Shown here piece after piece: positions 36,566 through 46,683 of a stretch of 64,000 nt of DNA (position 1 is the first letter of the stretch; each line of letters opens with the position of its first letter). Source of the stretch: Neorhizobium petrolearium (GTDB lineage: Bacteria > Pseudomonadota > Alphaproteobacteria > Rhizobiales > Rhizobiaceae); contig NZ_JAGGJW010000007.1 in assembly GCF_017873175.1 (NCBI RefSeq), forward strand, positions 186,001 through 250,000, written 5' to 3'. The notes beneath the pieces were generated by a model. That model saw nothing but the letters and a program-made list of their open reading frames with translations, searched no databases and was not told the DNA's origin. The position numbers and the translations under genes were made by a program.

Positions 36566-38332
36566 ATGACGATTATCCATAATCGCTCCCTGGACGATAT
36601 CGACGATACCGCACCAGTTCTCGGCGGCAATGCCATCACACGCGCCTTTTCGGGCGGCTCGCTCATGCGGCTGATCGGCATGCTGGTGCTGATCCTCATA
36701 CTCGGCTTCCTGACGATCTATCCGCTCTCCATGCTGCTTTACGGCAGCTTGCACTCAACACCTCCGGGCATGGCCGGCGAGTTCAATCTTGACGGCTATC
36801 GTTCGATCATGACCACCCAGAACCTCATGATTCTGGCCAATACCGTCGGCATTTCGCTCGCGAAAACCATACCGTCACTGACGATCGCGGTTTTTCTCGC
36901 CTGGATCGTCGCGCGCACCGACACGCCGTTCCGCGGCACGCTGGAAGTGCTGATCACGCTGCCGTTCTTCATTCCGCCGATCCTGACGGCCATGGCATGG
37001 GGCATGCTTGCCAATCCGCAGGTCGGTGTGATCAACATGGTGTGGCGCTGGCTCACCGGCGCGCAGGATCCGCTGATCAACATCTACTCCTATGGCGGTG
37101 TTATCTGGCACATGTGCCAGTATTCTATTCCGTTCCTCTTCCTCTTCATGGTCGATGCGTTTCGGGCGATGGATCCGTCGCTCGAGGAGTCGAGCCGCAT
37201 GTGCGGCGCATCACGTTGGACGACCTTCCGCAAGATCACGCTGCTCCTGATGTTGCCGGTGCTGACAAGCTCCTTCATGCTGAGCTTCATCAAGGGTATC
37301 GAGACCTTCGAGTCGGCGCTGTTCTTCGGCCTTCCGGCCGGGATCAAGGTGATCACCACGGATATCTACGAGTCGATCAACCACCGCGCCACGCCGGATT
37401 ACCAATACGCGACCTCGCTTTCCTTCGCGATCATGGGTCTGATGTTCCTGCTCGTCATCGCGCAATGGGCGGTCCTGCGCGGCAAGAGTTTTCAGACCGT
37501 TACAGGCAAGGGGTTCCGTCCCAACGTGATGGAGCTCGGTCCCTGGCGCTGGGTCACCTTTGCCTTCTGTGTCCTTTTCTTTGTCGTCACCGTCGTATTG
37601 CCGGTCGGCCAGCTCCTGCTCGGCTCCTTCTTCCGCTTCTTCGGTTTTTATACCTATGACATGCTGACACTGGAGCATTACAGGGCTGTCTTCTCCAATT
37701 CGGAATTCTGGAGGGCGGTGCGCAACACGATGATGCTCGGCCTGCTCGGCGCGACAGCCACCATGGCGCTCGGTGCCGTCGTCGCCTACATCTCGATACG
37801 CACCAAATGGCGCGGCCGCAGTCTGATCGACGGCATGGCATGGCTGCCCTGGATGATGCCCGGTATGGTTCTCGGCGTCGGCTTCCTATGGGCGTTCGCC
37901 ATGCTGCCTGGGCCAATCCCGATCTATGGCACGGTCTGGGCGCTGCTGCTTGCCTATATCGCGCTTGGTACGCCGGTTGCCGTCCGCGTCATGACAGGCT
38001 CCTATCACCAGCTTTCCTATGACCTCGAAGAGTGTTCGCGCGTTCACGGGGCGAGCTGGTTCCAGACCATGTGGCGCATTCTCGTGGCGCTCGCCTGGCC
38101 CGCGTTTGCCGTCGGCTGGGTTCTCACCTTCTTCGGCATCATGCGCGAACTGTCCGCATCGATCCTTCTTTATTCGGTCGGTTCGGAAACGCTTGCCGTC
38201 GTGCTTCTGAAGCTCTGGGCCAACGGCAATGCCGAGCAGGTGAGTGTCATCGGCCTCATGATGATGTTGCTCGTCATCCTGTTCCGCTGGGTGCAGCTCC
38301 GCTTCATCAAGGCACGCATCAGCAAGCTCTGA
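36566..38332 (+). CDS. Iron-type ABC transporter permease (fused, FbpB-like)
   Basis: A 588-aa inner-membrane permease with two fused halves. Seen: about twelve membrane segments and two EAA loops, ESSRMCGASRWTTFRKI near residue 210 and ECSRVHGASWFQTMWRI near residue 490, one per half, as in FbpB/SfuB. The N-terminus has about 30 polar residues before the first segment (LMRLIGMLVLILILGFLTIY). The gene lies 73 bp after the binding protein and 78 bp before the ATPase. It forms the whole channel on its own and, by inference, may serve both binding proteins of this region. Confidence 0.88.
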   Translation: MTIIHNRSLDDIDDTAPVLGGNAITRAFSGGSLMRLIGMLVLILILGFLTIYPLSMLLYGSLHSTPPGMAGEFNLDGYRSIMTTQNLMILANTVGISLAKTIPSLTIAVFLAWIVARTDTPFRGTLEVLITLPFFIPPILTAMAWGMLANPQVGVINMVWRWLTGAQDPLINIYSYGGVIWHMCQYSIPFLFLFMVDAFRAMDPSLEESSRMCGASRWTTFRKITLLLMLPVLTSSFMLSFIKGIETFESALFFGLPAGIKVITTDIYESINHRATPDYQYATSLSFAIMGLMFLLVIAQWAVLRGKSFQTVTGKGFRPNVMELGPWRWVTFAFCVLFFVVTVVLPVGQLLLGSFFRFFGFYTYDMLTLEHYRAVFSNSEFWRAVRNTMMLGLLGATATMALGAVVAYISIRTKWRGRSLIDGMAWLPWMMPGMVLGVGFLWAFAMLPGPIPIYGTVWALLLAYIALGTPVAVRVMTGSYHQLSYDLEECSRVHGASWFQTMWRILVALAWPAFAVGWVLTFFGIMRELSASILLYSVGSETLAVVLLKLWANGNAEQVSVIGLMMMLLVILFRWVQLRFIKARISKL

Positions 38333-38410
38333 ATCTGGCGGACCTGTTCGCCGGCAGATGTCGATTTTTCAAAAGCGGATCCCGGGATCCGTGCGGAAAG
38401 GAAATGAAGT

Positions 38411-39505
38411 ATGGCTTCGGTGACGCTCGAAAACGTGACGCGGATGTATGGTGCGATCACGGCCGTGGATCACGTGAACCTGAAGATCAAGAGCGGCGAG
38501 TTCGTGACGCTGCTCGGTCCCTCCGGCTGCGGCAAGACGACGACGCTGCGCATGGTGGCGGGACTTGAAAAGAATACCGGCGGCCGCATCTCGATCGGCG
38601 AGAATGTCGTGTCGGATTCGGACAAGGGCTATTTCGTGCCATCCGAACGGCGGCGTCTCGGCATGGTCTTCCAGTCCTACGCAATCTGGCCGCATATGAC
38701 AGTGTTCGACAATGTCGCCTATCCGCTGCGTATACGCCGCAAGTCGGACAAGGAAATCCGCGATCGGGTGATGAACGCGTTACGTCTGGTCGAGATGGAG
38801 CAATATGCCGAGCGTCCGTCGCCGGCACTCTCGGGCGGTCAGCAACAGCGTGTCGCGATTGCCCGCGCGCTGGTGTTCGAGCCGGAAGTGTTGCTGCTCG
38901 ACGAGCCGCTCTCAAATCTCGATGCGCGGTTGCGCACCCAGATGGGCGACGAGTTCCGGGCGCTACAGCAACGGCTGAAGATCACCGCGCTTTATGTCAC
39001 CCACGACCAGTCGGAAGCCATGGCGCTTTCCGACCGCGTCGTCGTGATGCACGGCGGAAAGATCCTGCAGGTCGGCGCGCCTGAAGAGATCTATCGGCGA
39101 CCGGAAAGCCGGCAGGTTGCCGCATTCTTCGGCACGCCCAACTTGCTGAATGCGAAGGTCAAGGATTGTCGCCCGAACGGTGGGCAGTATTACAAACTGG
39201 ATGTCGAAGGACAGGGCTGGTCCGGCGAATGTCATGCGGCGACCGAAATGCCGAGGGGCACGGATGTCACCGTCATGGTGCGCCCCGAAAACCTGCAGAT
39301 TCGCGAAGCAGGCGAGGCGAATGGCGGGCTTTCCTGGTCCGGGGAAATCTCCCAAGCGATCTTCCGCGGCCCGCACCGCTCGATCATGGTCAAGACGCCT
39401 GCGCAGACGCTGCATGTGGAAACGCCGTCGCTTGCAGAGATCGGCATCGGCCGTCCGGTGACGGTCGCGGCACCCTCGGACGCCGCCTGGGCCGTCCGGA
39501 ATTAA
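38411..39505 (+). CDS. Iron/polyamine-type ABC transporter ATPase (FbpC/PotA-like)
   Basis: A 364-aa ATPase of the CUT1/FbpC group. Seen: Walker A GPSGCGKTTTLRMVAG near residue 37, Q-loop MVFQSYAIWPHMTV, signature LSGGQQQRVAIARAL, Walker B VLLLDEPLSNLD and switch LYVTHDQSEAMALSD; residues 245-364 form a TOBE-like regulatory tail (VMVRPENLQI). A 16-bp perfect palindrome lies just upstream at 38376-38391. It completes the transporter whose binding protein starts at 35431. Confidence 0.9.
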   Translation: MASVTLENVTRMYGAITAVDHVNLKIKSGEFVTLLGPSGCGKTTTLRMVAGLEKNTGGRISIGENVVSDSDKGYFVPSERRRLGMVFQSYAIWPHMTVFDNVAYPLRIRRKSDKEIRDRVMNALRLVEMEQYAERPSPALSGGQQQRVAIARALVFEPEVLLLDEPLSNLDARLRTQMGDEFRALQQRLKITALYVTHDQSEAMALSDRVVVMHGGKILQVGAPEEIYRRPESRQVAAFFGTPNLLNAKVKDCRPNGGQYYKLDVEGQGWSGECHAATEMPRGTDVTVMVRPENLQIREAGEANGGLSWSGEISQAIFRGPHRSIMVKTPAQTLHVETPSLAEIGIGRPVTVAAPSDAAWAVRN

Positions 39506-39611
39506 AAGCCTCGCCGATGTGTACATGTCCGACGCGGATGCTTCTCGATTTCTTTCCTCATTGCAAGGAAGTTATGACCTGCATCCATTTCTAATTGGCT
39601 GTCAGTCAATT

Positions 39612-39623
39612 TATGTATACATA
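39612..39623. promoter_or_regulatory. Palindromic operator TATGTATACATA upstream of ligM
   Basis: A perfect 12-bp palindrome 78 bp before the ligM-like gene, in the AT-rich gap 39506-39700. Its core TGTATACA recurs at 42974-42981 before the TRAP operon. Family knowledge: FadR/VanR-type GntR regulators bind palindromes of this kind. No GntR gene is in the window, so the regulator is unknown. Confidence 0.5.
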
Positions 39624-39691
39624 GATGGTCTCGATATAATGCTCCGGGCTTCGTTTAATATGGGCTCGGCAGCGCTGGTTCGATCGAGTGA

Positions 39692-41107
<1,416 letters not shown>

Positions 41108-41134
41108 TTTCATTCCCAAGGTTTGAGACGAAAG

Positions 41135-41163
41135 CGGCGCTCGTGAGGGCGCCGTTTTGTTTT
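41135..41163 (+). terminator. Rho-independent terminator after ligM
   Basis: CGGCGCTC (41135-41142) pairs with GGGCGCCG (41147-41154) around GTGA, followed by TTTTGTTTT. It ends ligM transcription before the convergent FAD-dehydrogenase gene. Confidence 0.88.
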
Positions 41164-41201
41164 GGGGCGTTGGTCTGCGGCTGGGCCTTGCCCTTCCGAT
41201 C

Positions 41202-42590
41202 TTACCCGGAGTCCCCCATCTTGCCGGGATTCATGATGCCCAGCGGATCGAGGGCGGCCTTGATGCGCTTCATCACATCAACAGCCTTGCCGTGCTCCCG
41301 GCGCATGAATTTCAGTTTCGCCATGCCGATGCCGTGCTCGCCGCTCGCCGTGCCACCGACCGCAAGCGCGCGTTCGACCAGGCGGTCGGCCAGTTCCTCA
41401 GCCTCCTTCAGGTGCTCTGGATTGTTCGGGTCGATCAGATAGGCGGTGTGGAAATTGCCGTCGCCGACATGGCCGATGATCTGGCCGGTCAGCGATGAGG
41501 CATCGATGTCGGCGCGTGCTTCGACGATGCTTTCCGCCAGCCGCGAGATCGGCACGCATATGTCACCGGTATAGAGATCGTAACCGGGAATGATCGCCTT
41601 GGTGGCCCAGAAGAGATCGTGGCGCGCCTGCCATAGCTTTGCCCGTTCGTCCGCGTCGGCCGTCCAGCGGAAGCCGATCGCTCCATGGCTCCTGGTAATG
41701 TCTTCAGCGAGACGAGCTTGCTCCTCCACCCAGGCGGGCGTCCCGTGGAATTCGAAGAAGAGGGTAGGTGCGACCGGCAGGTCGAGCTTGGAATAATTAT
41801 TGACGCCAGCGATCGCCACTTCGTCCAGAAATTCGACGCGGGCAACCGGAACGCCGTATTGCACCGCTTCAATGACCGCTTCCACGGCTTCGGCAACCGT
41901 GGGAAAAGCGCAGATTGCTGAGGATACGGCCTCCGGGATGGGATGGAGGCGGACGGTAAGTTCGGTGATGACGCCGAGCGTGCCTTCCGCGCCGACGAAA
42001 AGATGCGTCAGATCGTAACCGGTCGATGATTTCCGTGCCCGCGAACCTGTCTGGATCGCGATACCGTCCGGTGTCACTACCCTCAGGGCCAGCACGTTTT
42101 CACGCATCGTGCCGTAACGCGCTGCAGTCGTGCCGCTGCCGCGGGTCGAGGCCATGCCGCCGAGCGAGGCATCGGCGCCTGGATCAACTGAGAACATCAA
42201 TCCGGTCTCGCGCAGTTCCACATTGAGTTGCTTGCGGGTGACACCCGGCTGGACGACGGCGAGCAGGTCCTCCGGGCGGATTTCGAGGACCTTGTTCATC
42301 TCCCGGGTGTCGAGCGTGATGCCGCCGCGAACTGGGATGGTATGGCCCTCCATTGACGAGCCCGCGCCGAAGGGGATGACCGGTACGCCATGAGCCGCAC
42401 AGGCCGAAATGATCGCCTGGACTTCCTCTTCGGTGCGCGGAAAGGCGACGGCATCGGGGAGATGAGGCTTCAGCCGCGACGTGTCGTGGCTGTGGTGATC
42501 CCGAACCGAGATTGATGTTGCCAGCCGGTGACCGAGAACGGTCTTGAGCTCCGCAATCGCCTTGCCGGCGGGTGTAGCGAGATCGTCCAT
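41202..42590 (-). CDS. FAD-linked 2-hydroxy-acid dehydrogenase (GlcD/D-lactate dehydrogenase family)
   Basis: A 462-aa flavoprotein. Seen: an FAD_binding_4 (PCMH-type) domain with VPVIPFGAGSSMEGHTIPV near residue 60, DPGADASLGGMASTRGSGT and VGAEGTLGVITELTVRLH; then the FAD-oxidase C-terminal domain with GHVGDGNFHTAYL (metal/substrate histidines) and SGEHGIGMAKLKFM. The ATG at 42590 has GGGAGGAA upstream. Family knowledge: members oxidise D-lactate, glycolate, D-2-hydroxyglutarate or other D-2-hydroxy acids. Next to a benzoylformate decarboxylase fusion and LigM, a substituted D-mandelate is an attractive substrate; this is inference. Confidence 0.85.
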   Translation of the reverse strand: MDDLATPAGKAIAELKTVLGHRLATSISVRDHHSHDTSRLKPHLPDAVAFPRTEEEVQAIISACAAHGVPVIPFGAGSSMEGHTIPVRGGITLDTREMNKVLEIRPEDLLAVVQPGVTRKQLNVELRETGLMFSVDPGADASLGGMASTRGSGTTAARYGTMRENVLALRVVTPDGIAIQTGSRARKSSTGYDLTHLFVGAEGTLGVITELTVRLHPIPEAVSSAICAFPTVAEAVEAVIEAVQYGVPVARVEFLDEVAIAGVNNYSKLDLPVAPTLFFEFHGTPAWVEEQARLAEDITRSHGAIGFRWTADADERAKLWQARHDLFWATKAIIPGYDLYTGDICVPISRLAESIVEARADIDASSLTGQIIGHVGDGNFHTAYLIDPNNPEHLKEAEELADRLVERALAVGGTASGEHGIGMAKLKFMRREHGKAVDVMKRIKAALDPLGIMNPGKMGDSG

Positions 42591-42972
42591 ATGTTCTGTT
42601 CCTCCCTGACGTCTGCAATGACGAAACAATCGTCCCGATACTCTGATCCGGGATGCTGATAGATATATCCAATCCAGTCGACTGCCGACTTTCCGCAGCC
42701 CGACCACCTCCACCCTTCAGACTGGTCTCGACCCGTCCCAACCGGCGTATTCTGCTGCACGTGTATGCAAGAACCGGTTGGCCTTATTCTAAGCTGTTTG
42801 AGATTCGGGTGAAGAGCCGGTCACAAGAATCTCAGGTTGCCTGATTTTTTTCTACGCAAATTGAAATGACAACTTGTCGTTTCTGCGTGGATGTGTTGAA
42901 CTTCGCCTACTCGGGTAGACGATATTCAGGGCAGTGGGATTCGTCTTGGGAGACCGAGTTGGGAGGAAATCG

Positions 42973-42982
42973 GTGTATACAC
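42973..42982. promoter_or_regulatory. Palindromic operator GTGTATACAC upstream of the TRAP operon
   Basis: A perfect 10-bp palindrome sharing the 8-bp core TGTATACA with the site before ligM (39612-39623). It lies 266 bp before the TRAP binding-protein gene. The shared core suggests one regulator for both units. Confidence 0.45.
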
Positions 42983-43033
42983 GGCTGTTCAAGACAGTTG
43001 CGTCTGCCTTTGACTTGGCGGATTCGATTTCGA

Positions 43034-43066
43034 CTGCGGAGGCGGAGAACGCCTCCGTCTCCGCAG
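43034..43066 (+). promoter_or_regulatory. Leader hairpin before the TRAP operon
   Basis: A 14-bp stem, CTGCGGAGGCGGAG (43034-43047) with CTCCGTCTCCGCAG (43053-43066, one G-U), loop of 5 nt, no T-tract. It lies about 180 bp before the first TRAP gene, so it would be in the 5' leader if transcription starts near the palindrome at 42973. Function unknown. Confidence 0.45.
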
Positions 43067-43247
43067 GTCCTATGGAGCATCGTTCCCCAGCCGCTCTTCG
43101 GCCGCCGGCAATAGCTCCCTGCTGCGACTTTTGCATTGGCTGACCGACGATGTTGCGGGGGCTGACCGCAATGCAGGTCTAGCAAAGACGTTCGGCCGGA
43201 CGGGGAGGGAGCTTCGCCGGCCTTTCATTCAACGGGAGGAGGAAAGC

Positions 43248-44267
43248 ATGAAACTGAAGGCATTGTTCGCTTCGGCCTGCCTTATGGTAGTGGGCGCATC
43301 GGCTCAGGCGGCCGAGGTGGAGTTGACCTTGTCGCACTGGGTTCCCGCGACCCATATGCTGCAGGCGGGTGGCATGGAGCCCTGGGCCAAATCGATAAAC
43401 GAGGCGTCCGGCGGGCGCATCAACATCACGATTTATCCGGCCTCGCAGCTGGGCGCGGCGCCTGACCACTACGACATGGCGCGCGACGGTATCGTCGATA
43501 TCGGTTTCATCAATCCAGGTTATCAGCCGGGCCGTTTCCCGATACTCGCAGCAGGCGAGATTCCGTTCCTGATTTCCGATGCCAAGAGCGGTTCGCGGGC
43601 GCTCGATGAGTGGTACCGCCAGTATTCGGCCAAGGAGATGAGCGACGTCTATGTCTGCATGGTGCATGTCCATGATCCGGGCACGCTGCATGGCACCAAG
43701 GGACCGATCCAGGTCCCGGCCGATCTCAAGGGCAAGAACATCCGGCCGGCACATGCGACCATGGCGCGGCTGGTGAGTTCGCTTGGTGCAGCCTCAGTGC
43801 AGGTGCCGGCCGGCGAGATGCGCGAGCTGATCTCAAAGGGGGCGGCCGACATGACCGCATCTCCCTGGAATTCGATCTACACATTCGGCCTTCAGGACGT
43901 AACGAAGCATCATCTCGACATGCCCTTTTACGTTACCACCTTCGCCTTCGTCATGAACAAGGCCAAGATCGATGGTCTGGAGCCGCAGGATCGCAAGGTG
44001 ATCGACGATCATTGCACATCCGAATGGGCGGAGAAAATGGCAAGCAAGTGGGCGGATGCCGAAGCCGCAGGCCGCCAGAAGATGATCGATGCCGGGGGAC
44101 ATACCTTCTATAAGCCCACCCCCGACGAAGTGAACCTGTGGAAACAGGCGACTGCATCGCTGGAGGGCGAATGGGCGGCCGCTGCCACCAAGGCCGGTAT
44201 CGAAGCCAAATCAGCCTGGGCAAGTCTGGCGGAGACGCTGAAGAAATATGACGCCAACGTAAAATGA
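43248..44267 (+). CDS. TRAP transporter substrate-binding protein (DctP family)
   Basis: A 339-aa periplasmic binding protein. Seen: Sec signal peptide MKLKALFASACLMVVGASAQ with cleavage near AQAA, then VELTLSHWVPATHMLQAGGM, ITIYPASQLGAAPDHYDMA and the DctP core KGKNIRPAHATMARLVSSLG with the conserved arginine. GGGAGGAGG precedes the ATG. First gene of a separate-subunit TRAP operon, then DctQ, DctM and a DUF3237 protein. The related members with this HxP-type N-terminus often bind larger organic acids. Aromatic hydroxy acids are inferred from the neighbourhood. Confidence 0.88.
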   Translation: MKLKALFASACLMVVGASAQAAEVELTLSHWVPATHMLQAGGMEPWAKSINEASGGRINITIYPASQLGAAPDHYDMARDGIVDIGFINPGYQPGRFPILAAGEIPFLISDAKSGSRALDEWYRQYSAKEMSDVYVCMVHVHDPGTLHGTKGPIQVPADLKGKNIRPAHATMARLVSSLGAASVQVPAGEMRELISKGAADMTASPWNSIYTFGLQDVTKHHLDMPFYVTTFAFVMNKAKIDGLEPQDRKVIDDHCTSEWAEKMASKWADAEAAGRQKMIDAGGHTFYKPTPDEVNLWKQATASLEGEWAAAATKAGIEAKSAWASLAETLKKYDANVK

Positions 44268-44285
44268 TCGGCAGCCTGATCGATG

Positions 44286-44310
44286 GGCAGGCGCCTTGCC
44301 TTCGCCTGCC
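44286..44310 (+). promoter_or_regulatory. Intercistronic hairpin between TRAP dctP and dctQ
   Basis: GGCAGGCG (44286-44293) pairs with CGCCTGCC (44303-44310) around a 9-nt loop, 18 bp after the binding-protein stop. No T-run. Likely a 3' mRNA stabiliser for the binding-protein message. Confidence 0.5.
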
Positions 44311-44339
44311 TTCCTGTCATCCCTAGATCGAGTTACGCC

Positions 44340-44840
44340 ATGCACCGATATCTCGAACGCTTCAGCGACGCTGTCGATGTGATCGCGGGCCTGTTGTTGG
44401 GCCTCTGCACGCTTCTGATCGTCGTCTCGACGGTCGGCCGTTACGTCTTCTCCTGGGCGATCCCGGATTCCTTCGACCTCTCCCGCTACCTGATCGGCGC
44501 CTGCATAATGTGGGGTTTCGCATCGCTCGGTTATCGCGGCGGCCATATCGCTGTGGATCTGCTCTACGAGCCATTGGGGCCTCGGGGCCGGCGCGTTCTC
44601 GATTTCATCGCCTGGGCACTACTGCTCGCCTTCACGGCAATGCTCGCGTACATGATGTTCTTTCGCCTGACAGGCGCATATCGCAGTAACGAAGCGACAT
44701 TCGACTTGCGCATTCCGGTCTGGCCTCTCGTCGGCCTGATCTGGCTCGGTTGTGCCTCGGCCGTTGTTACTACAGCTGTGGTACCCTTCGTGCGCGGCAA
44801 GCACGAAGAAACCAATCCGCTTGAAGGCCACGGCGTATGA
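44340..44840 (+). CDS. TRAP transporter small permease (DctQ family)
   Basis: A 166-aa membrane protein with four hydrophobic segments (about residues 14-38, 50-68, 86-108 and 128-150). Seen: VSTVGRYVFSWAIPDSFDLS in the first loop, the DctQ pattern, and GFASLGYRGGHIAVDLLYEP after the second segment. The start ATG at 44340 gives the usual N-terminus (MHRYLERFSDAVDV); the ribosome site is weak. Its end overlaps dctM (ATGA). Partner of the DctM subunit. Confidence 0.87.
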   Translation: MHRYLERFSDAVDVIAGLLLGLCTLLIVVSTVGRYVFSWAIPDSFDLSRYLIGACIMWGFASLGYRGGHIAVDLLYEPLGPRGRRVLDFIAWALLLAFTAMLAYMMFFRLTGAYRSNEATFDLRIPVWPLVGLIWLGCASAVVTTAVVPFVRGKHEETNPLEGHGV

Positions 44841-46132
44841 ACACCGCTGATCTCGTTGCCATCGGCGGTTTCGTCGCCATGTTTGTGCTCATGGGCCTGC
44901 GCGTGCCGCTCGGTGTCGCCATGGGTCTTGTCGGGGTTTTTGGTTTTGCCGCTATGCGCGGCATTGCGCCGGCCCTTAACCTTTTGACCACGTCGCCGAT
45001 TCGCGTCATCACCGATTTTAACCTGACACTGGTGCCGTTCTTCATCCTTATGGGCGTGTTTGCGACCAATTCCGGGATGTCACGGGAATTATTCCGAACC
45101 GGCAATGCCTGGCTCGGGCAATTTCGCGGCGGGCTGGCGCTGTCCACGATTGCTGCCTGCGCCGGGTTTGCGGCGATCTGCGGCAGTTCGATTGCGACAG
45201 CGGCGACCATGAGCCGCATCGCATTGCCCGAGATGCGCAAGGCGGGTTACGCCGACGCGACCTCAACCGGCGTTATTGCGGCAGGCGGCACACTGGGAAT
45301 CCTGATCCCGCCCTCCGTCATGATGGTGGTCTACGCTTTCCTGACCGAAACCGATGTCGGGCAGCTCCTGATGGCGGGCGTGGTTCCTGGTATTCTTGCG
45401 ACGCTCATGTATATGGCGACCGTGCTGATTGCCCACGGCAAGCACTTGCCGGCCGGCAAGACATTCGACTTCAAGGAAGCGATCACCTCGCTTCGCGATG
45501 TCTGGGCGGTGTTGCTTCTGTTCATTGCCGTGATAGGGGTCATCTATCTCGGAATTGCGACGGCGACCGAAGCTGCTGCAGTCGGTGCGCTGCTCACCAT
45601 GGTCATCGGCATTCTGCGCGGCCGGCTGAACACCAAGCTCATCATGTCAAGTCTTGTGGAATCGCTCCGAACCTCGGTTTCGCTGTTCAGCGTACTGATC
45701 GGCGCGATCCTGTTTGGCTACTTCCTGGCGATCACCCAATCGCCGCAGAAGCTGACGGCGTTCCTGGTTGGTCTGGACTTCGGTCCTTACGGCACGCTCG
45801 CCCTCATTCTCATTATCTTCCTGGTAGCCGGCGCGTTGATGGATGAGATGGCGATGATCATCCTTCTGGTGCCGATCGTGTTTCCGGTCGTCATCCACCT
45901 CGGCTTCGATCCGATCTGGTTCGGTGTCATCATTGTCGTTGCCTGCGAGCTCGGCATGATCATGCCGCCGGTGGGAATCAACGTCTTCGTCATCAATTCC
46001 ATCGCTAAAGACGTCAAGATAACGACGATCTACGGGGGCGTGATGCCGTTTATCCTGACAGATATCATCCGGCTGATCCTGCTCGTCGCATTCCCGATGA
46101 TTGCGCTCTGGCTGCCGATGACGATGAGATAG
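44837..46132 (+). CDS. TRAP transporter large permease (DctM family)
   Basis: A 431-aa membrane protein with about twelve segments. Seen: FGFAAMRGIAPALNLLTTSP, CAGFAAICGSSIATAATMSR, GGTLGILIPPSVMMVVYAF and CELGMIMPPVGINVFVINSI, the re-entrant hairpin motifs of DctM. Translation is coupled to dctQ. It drives uptake with a sodium or proton gradient, using the binding protein at 43248. Confidence 0.9.
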   Translation: MNTADLVAIGGFVAMFVLMGLRVPLGVAMGLVGVFGFAAMRGIAPALNLLTTSPIRVITDFNLTLVPFFILMGVFATNSGMSRELFRTGNAWLGQFRGGLALSTIAACAGFAAICGSSIATAATMSRIALPEMRKAGYADATSTGVIAAGGTLGILIPPSVMMVVYAFLTETDVGQLLMAGVVPGILATLMYMATVLIAHGKHLPAGKTFDFKEAITSLRDVWAVLLLFIAVIGVIYLGIATATEAAAVGALLTMVIGILRGRLNTKLIMSSLVESLRTSVSLFSVLIGAILFGYFLAITQSPQKLTAFLVGLDFGPYGTLALILIIFLVAGALMDEMAMIILLVPIVFPVVIHLGFDPIWFGVIIVVACELGMIMPPVGINVFVINSIAKDVKITTIYGGVMPFILTDIIRLILLVAFPMIALWLPMTMR

Positions 46133-46140
46133 GAGAGGTC

Positions 46141-46599
46141 ATGAGGGCTCCTGCACTTCAACCGTTTTGCGAAATCCGCGCCGAGCTCGGTCCGCCGATC
46201 GAAAAGGGAGGTGGCCCGGGCGTCTGCTGGCGGATCATTCCGATCATCGGCGGCACCGTGGAGGGGGAGCGCTTCTCGGGACGCATCCTCAATCTCGGCG
46301 CGGATTGGCAGAGCATCTATGATACCGGCTATGCGGAGCTCGATACGCGTTACGTTATCGAGACCCATGACGGTGCGATGATCGATATCCGCAACTTCGG
46401 CTTCCGGCATGGTCCGCTGGAGGTTCTCGCAAGGCTTGCGGCGGGGGAGGCGGTCGATCCGGCGCTCTACTACATGCGCACCAATCCGCGTTTCCAGACG
46501 GGCGATCCACGTTACCAGTGGCTCAACCATACAGTGTTTATCGGCACGGGTGAACGTATGGCGAATTCCGTTCGGGTATCAGTTTTCGAAGTGCTCTGA
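46141..46599 (+). CDS. DUF3237 family protein
   Basis: A 152-aa soluble protein, no signal peptide. Seen: the DUF3237 pattern: FCEIRAELGPPIEKGGGPGV, IIPIIGGTVEGERFSGRILN, GADWQS, ALYYMRTNPRFQTGDPRYQW and NHTVFIGTGER. Function of the family is unknown, though members often lie in catabolic clusters. It follows dctM by 8 bp with GGAGAGG before the ATG, and ends at a strong terminator, so it is the last gene of the TRAP operon. It may act on or bind the imported compound. Confidence 0.8.
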   Translation: MRAPALQPFCEIRAELGPPIEKGGGPGVCWRIIPIIGGTVEGERFSGRILNLGADWQSIYDTGYAELDTRYVIETHDGAMIDIRNFGFRHGPLEVLARLAAGEAVDPALYYMRTNPRFQTGDPRYQWLNHTVFIGTGERMANSVRVSVFEVL

Positions 46600-46625
46600 T
46601 CTACGATCCACCAGAGCGCGGAGAG

Positions 46626-46661
46626 AAAAAGGCCGCCGGGTTTTCACCCGGCGGCCTTTTT
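46626..46661. terminator. Bidirectional Rho-independent terminator
   Basis: A perfect 11-bp stem, GGCCGCCGGGT (46631-46641) with ACCCGGCGGCC (46646-46656), flanked by AAAAA on the left and TTTTT on the right. It serves the TRAP operon on the plus strand and the convergent fusion gene on the minus strand. Confidence 0.92.
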
Positions 46662-46683
46662 CGTGGCGATCAGACGGATGACG

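Larger units (their letters stand above)
42591..43247. promoter_or_regulatory. Divergent control region, FAD dehydrogenase / TRAP operon
   Basis: A gap of 657 bp with no convincing gene; the short frames in it lack ribosome sites and family motifs. Seen: CAACCGG (42739-42745) and its complement CCGGTTG (42774-42780) flanking GTGTATGCA (42761-42769), near the FAD-dehydrogenase side; the palindrome GTGTATACAC at 42973-42982; and a strong leader hairpin at 43034-43066. It should hold two promoters and at least one operator. Confidence 0.5.

Noticed and set aside
38376..38391. Perfect 16-bp palindrome between the iron-type permease and ATPase genes
   Set aside because: It is within an operon, is made of short GC-rich symmetric blocks, and has no recurrence elsewhere in the window; a regulatory role cannot be supported.
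42653..43143. Several frames of 60-95 codons in the gap before the TRAP operon
   Set aside because: No ribosome sites, no recognisable motifs, overlapping frames on both strands, and the region carries hairpins and palindromes of a control region.
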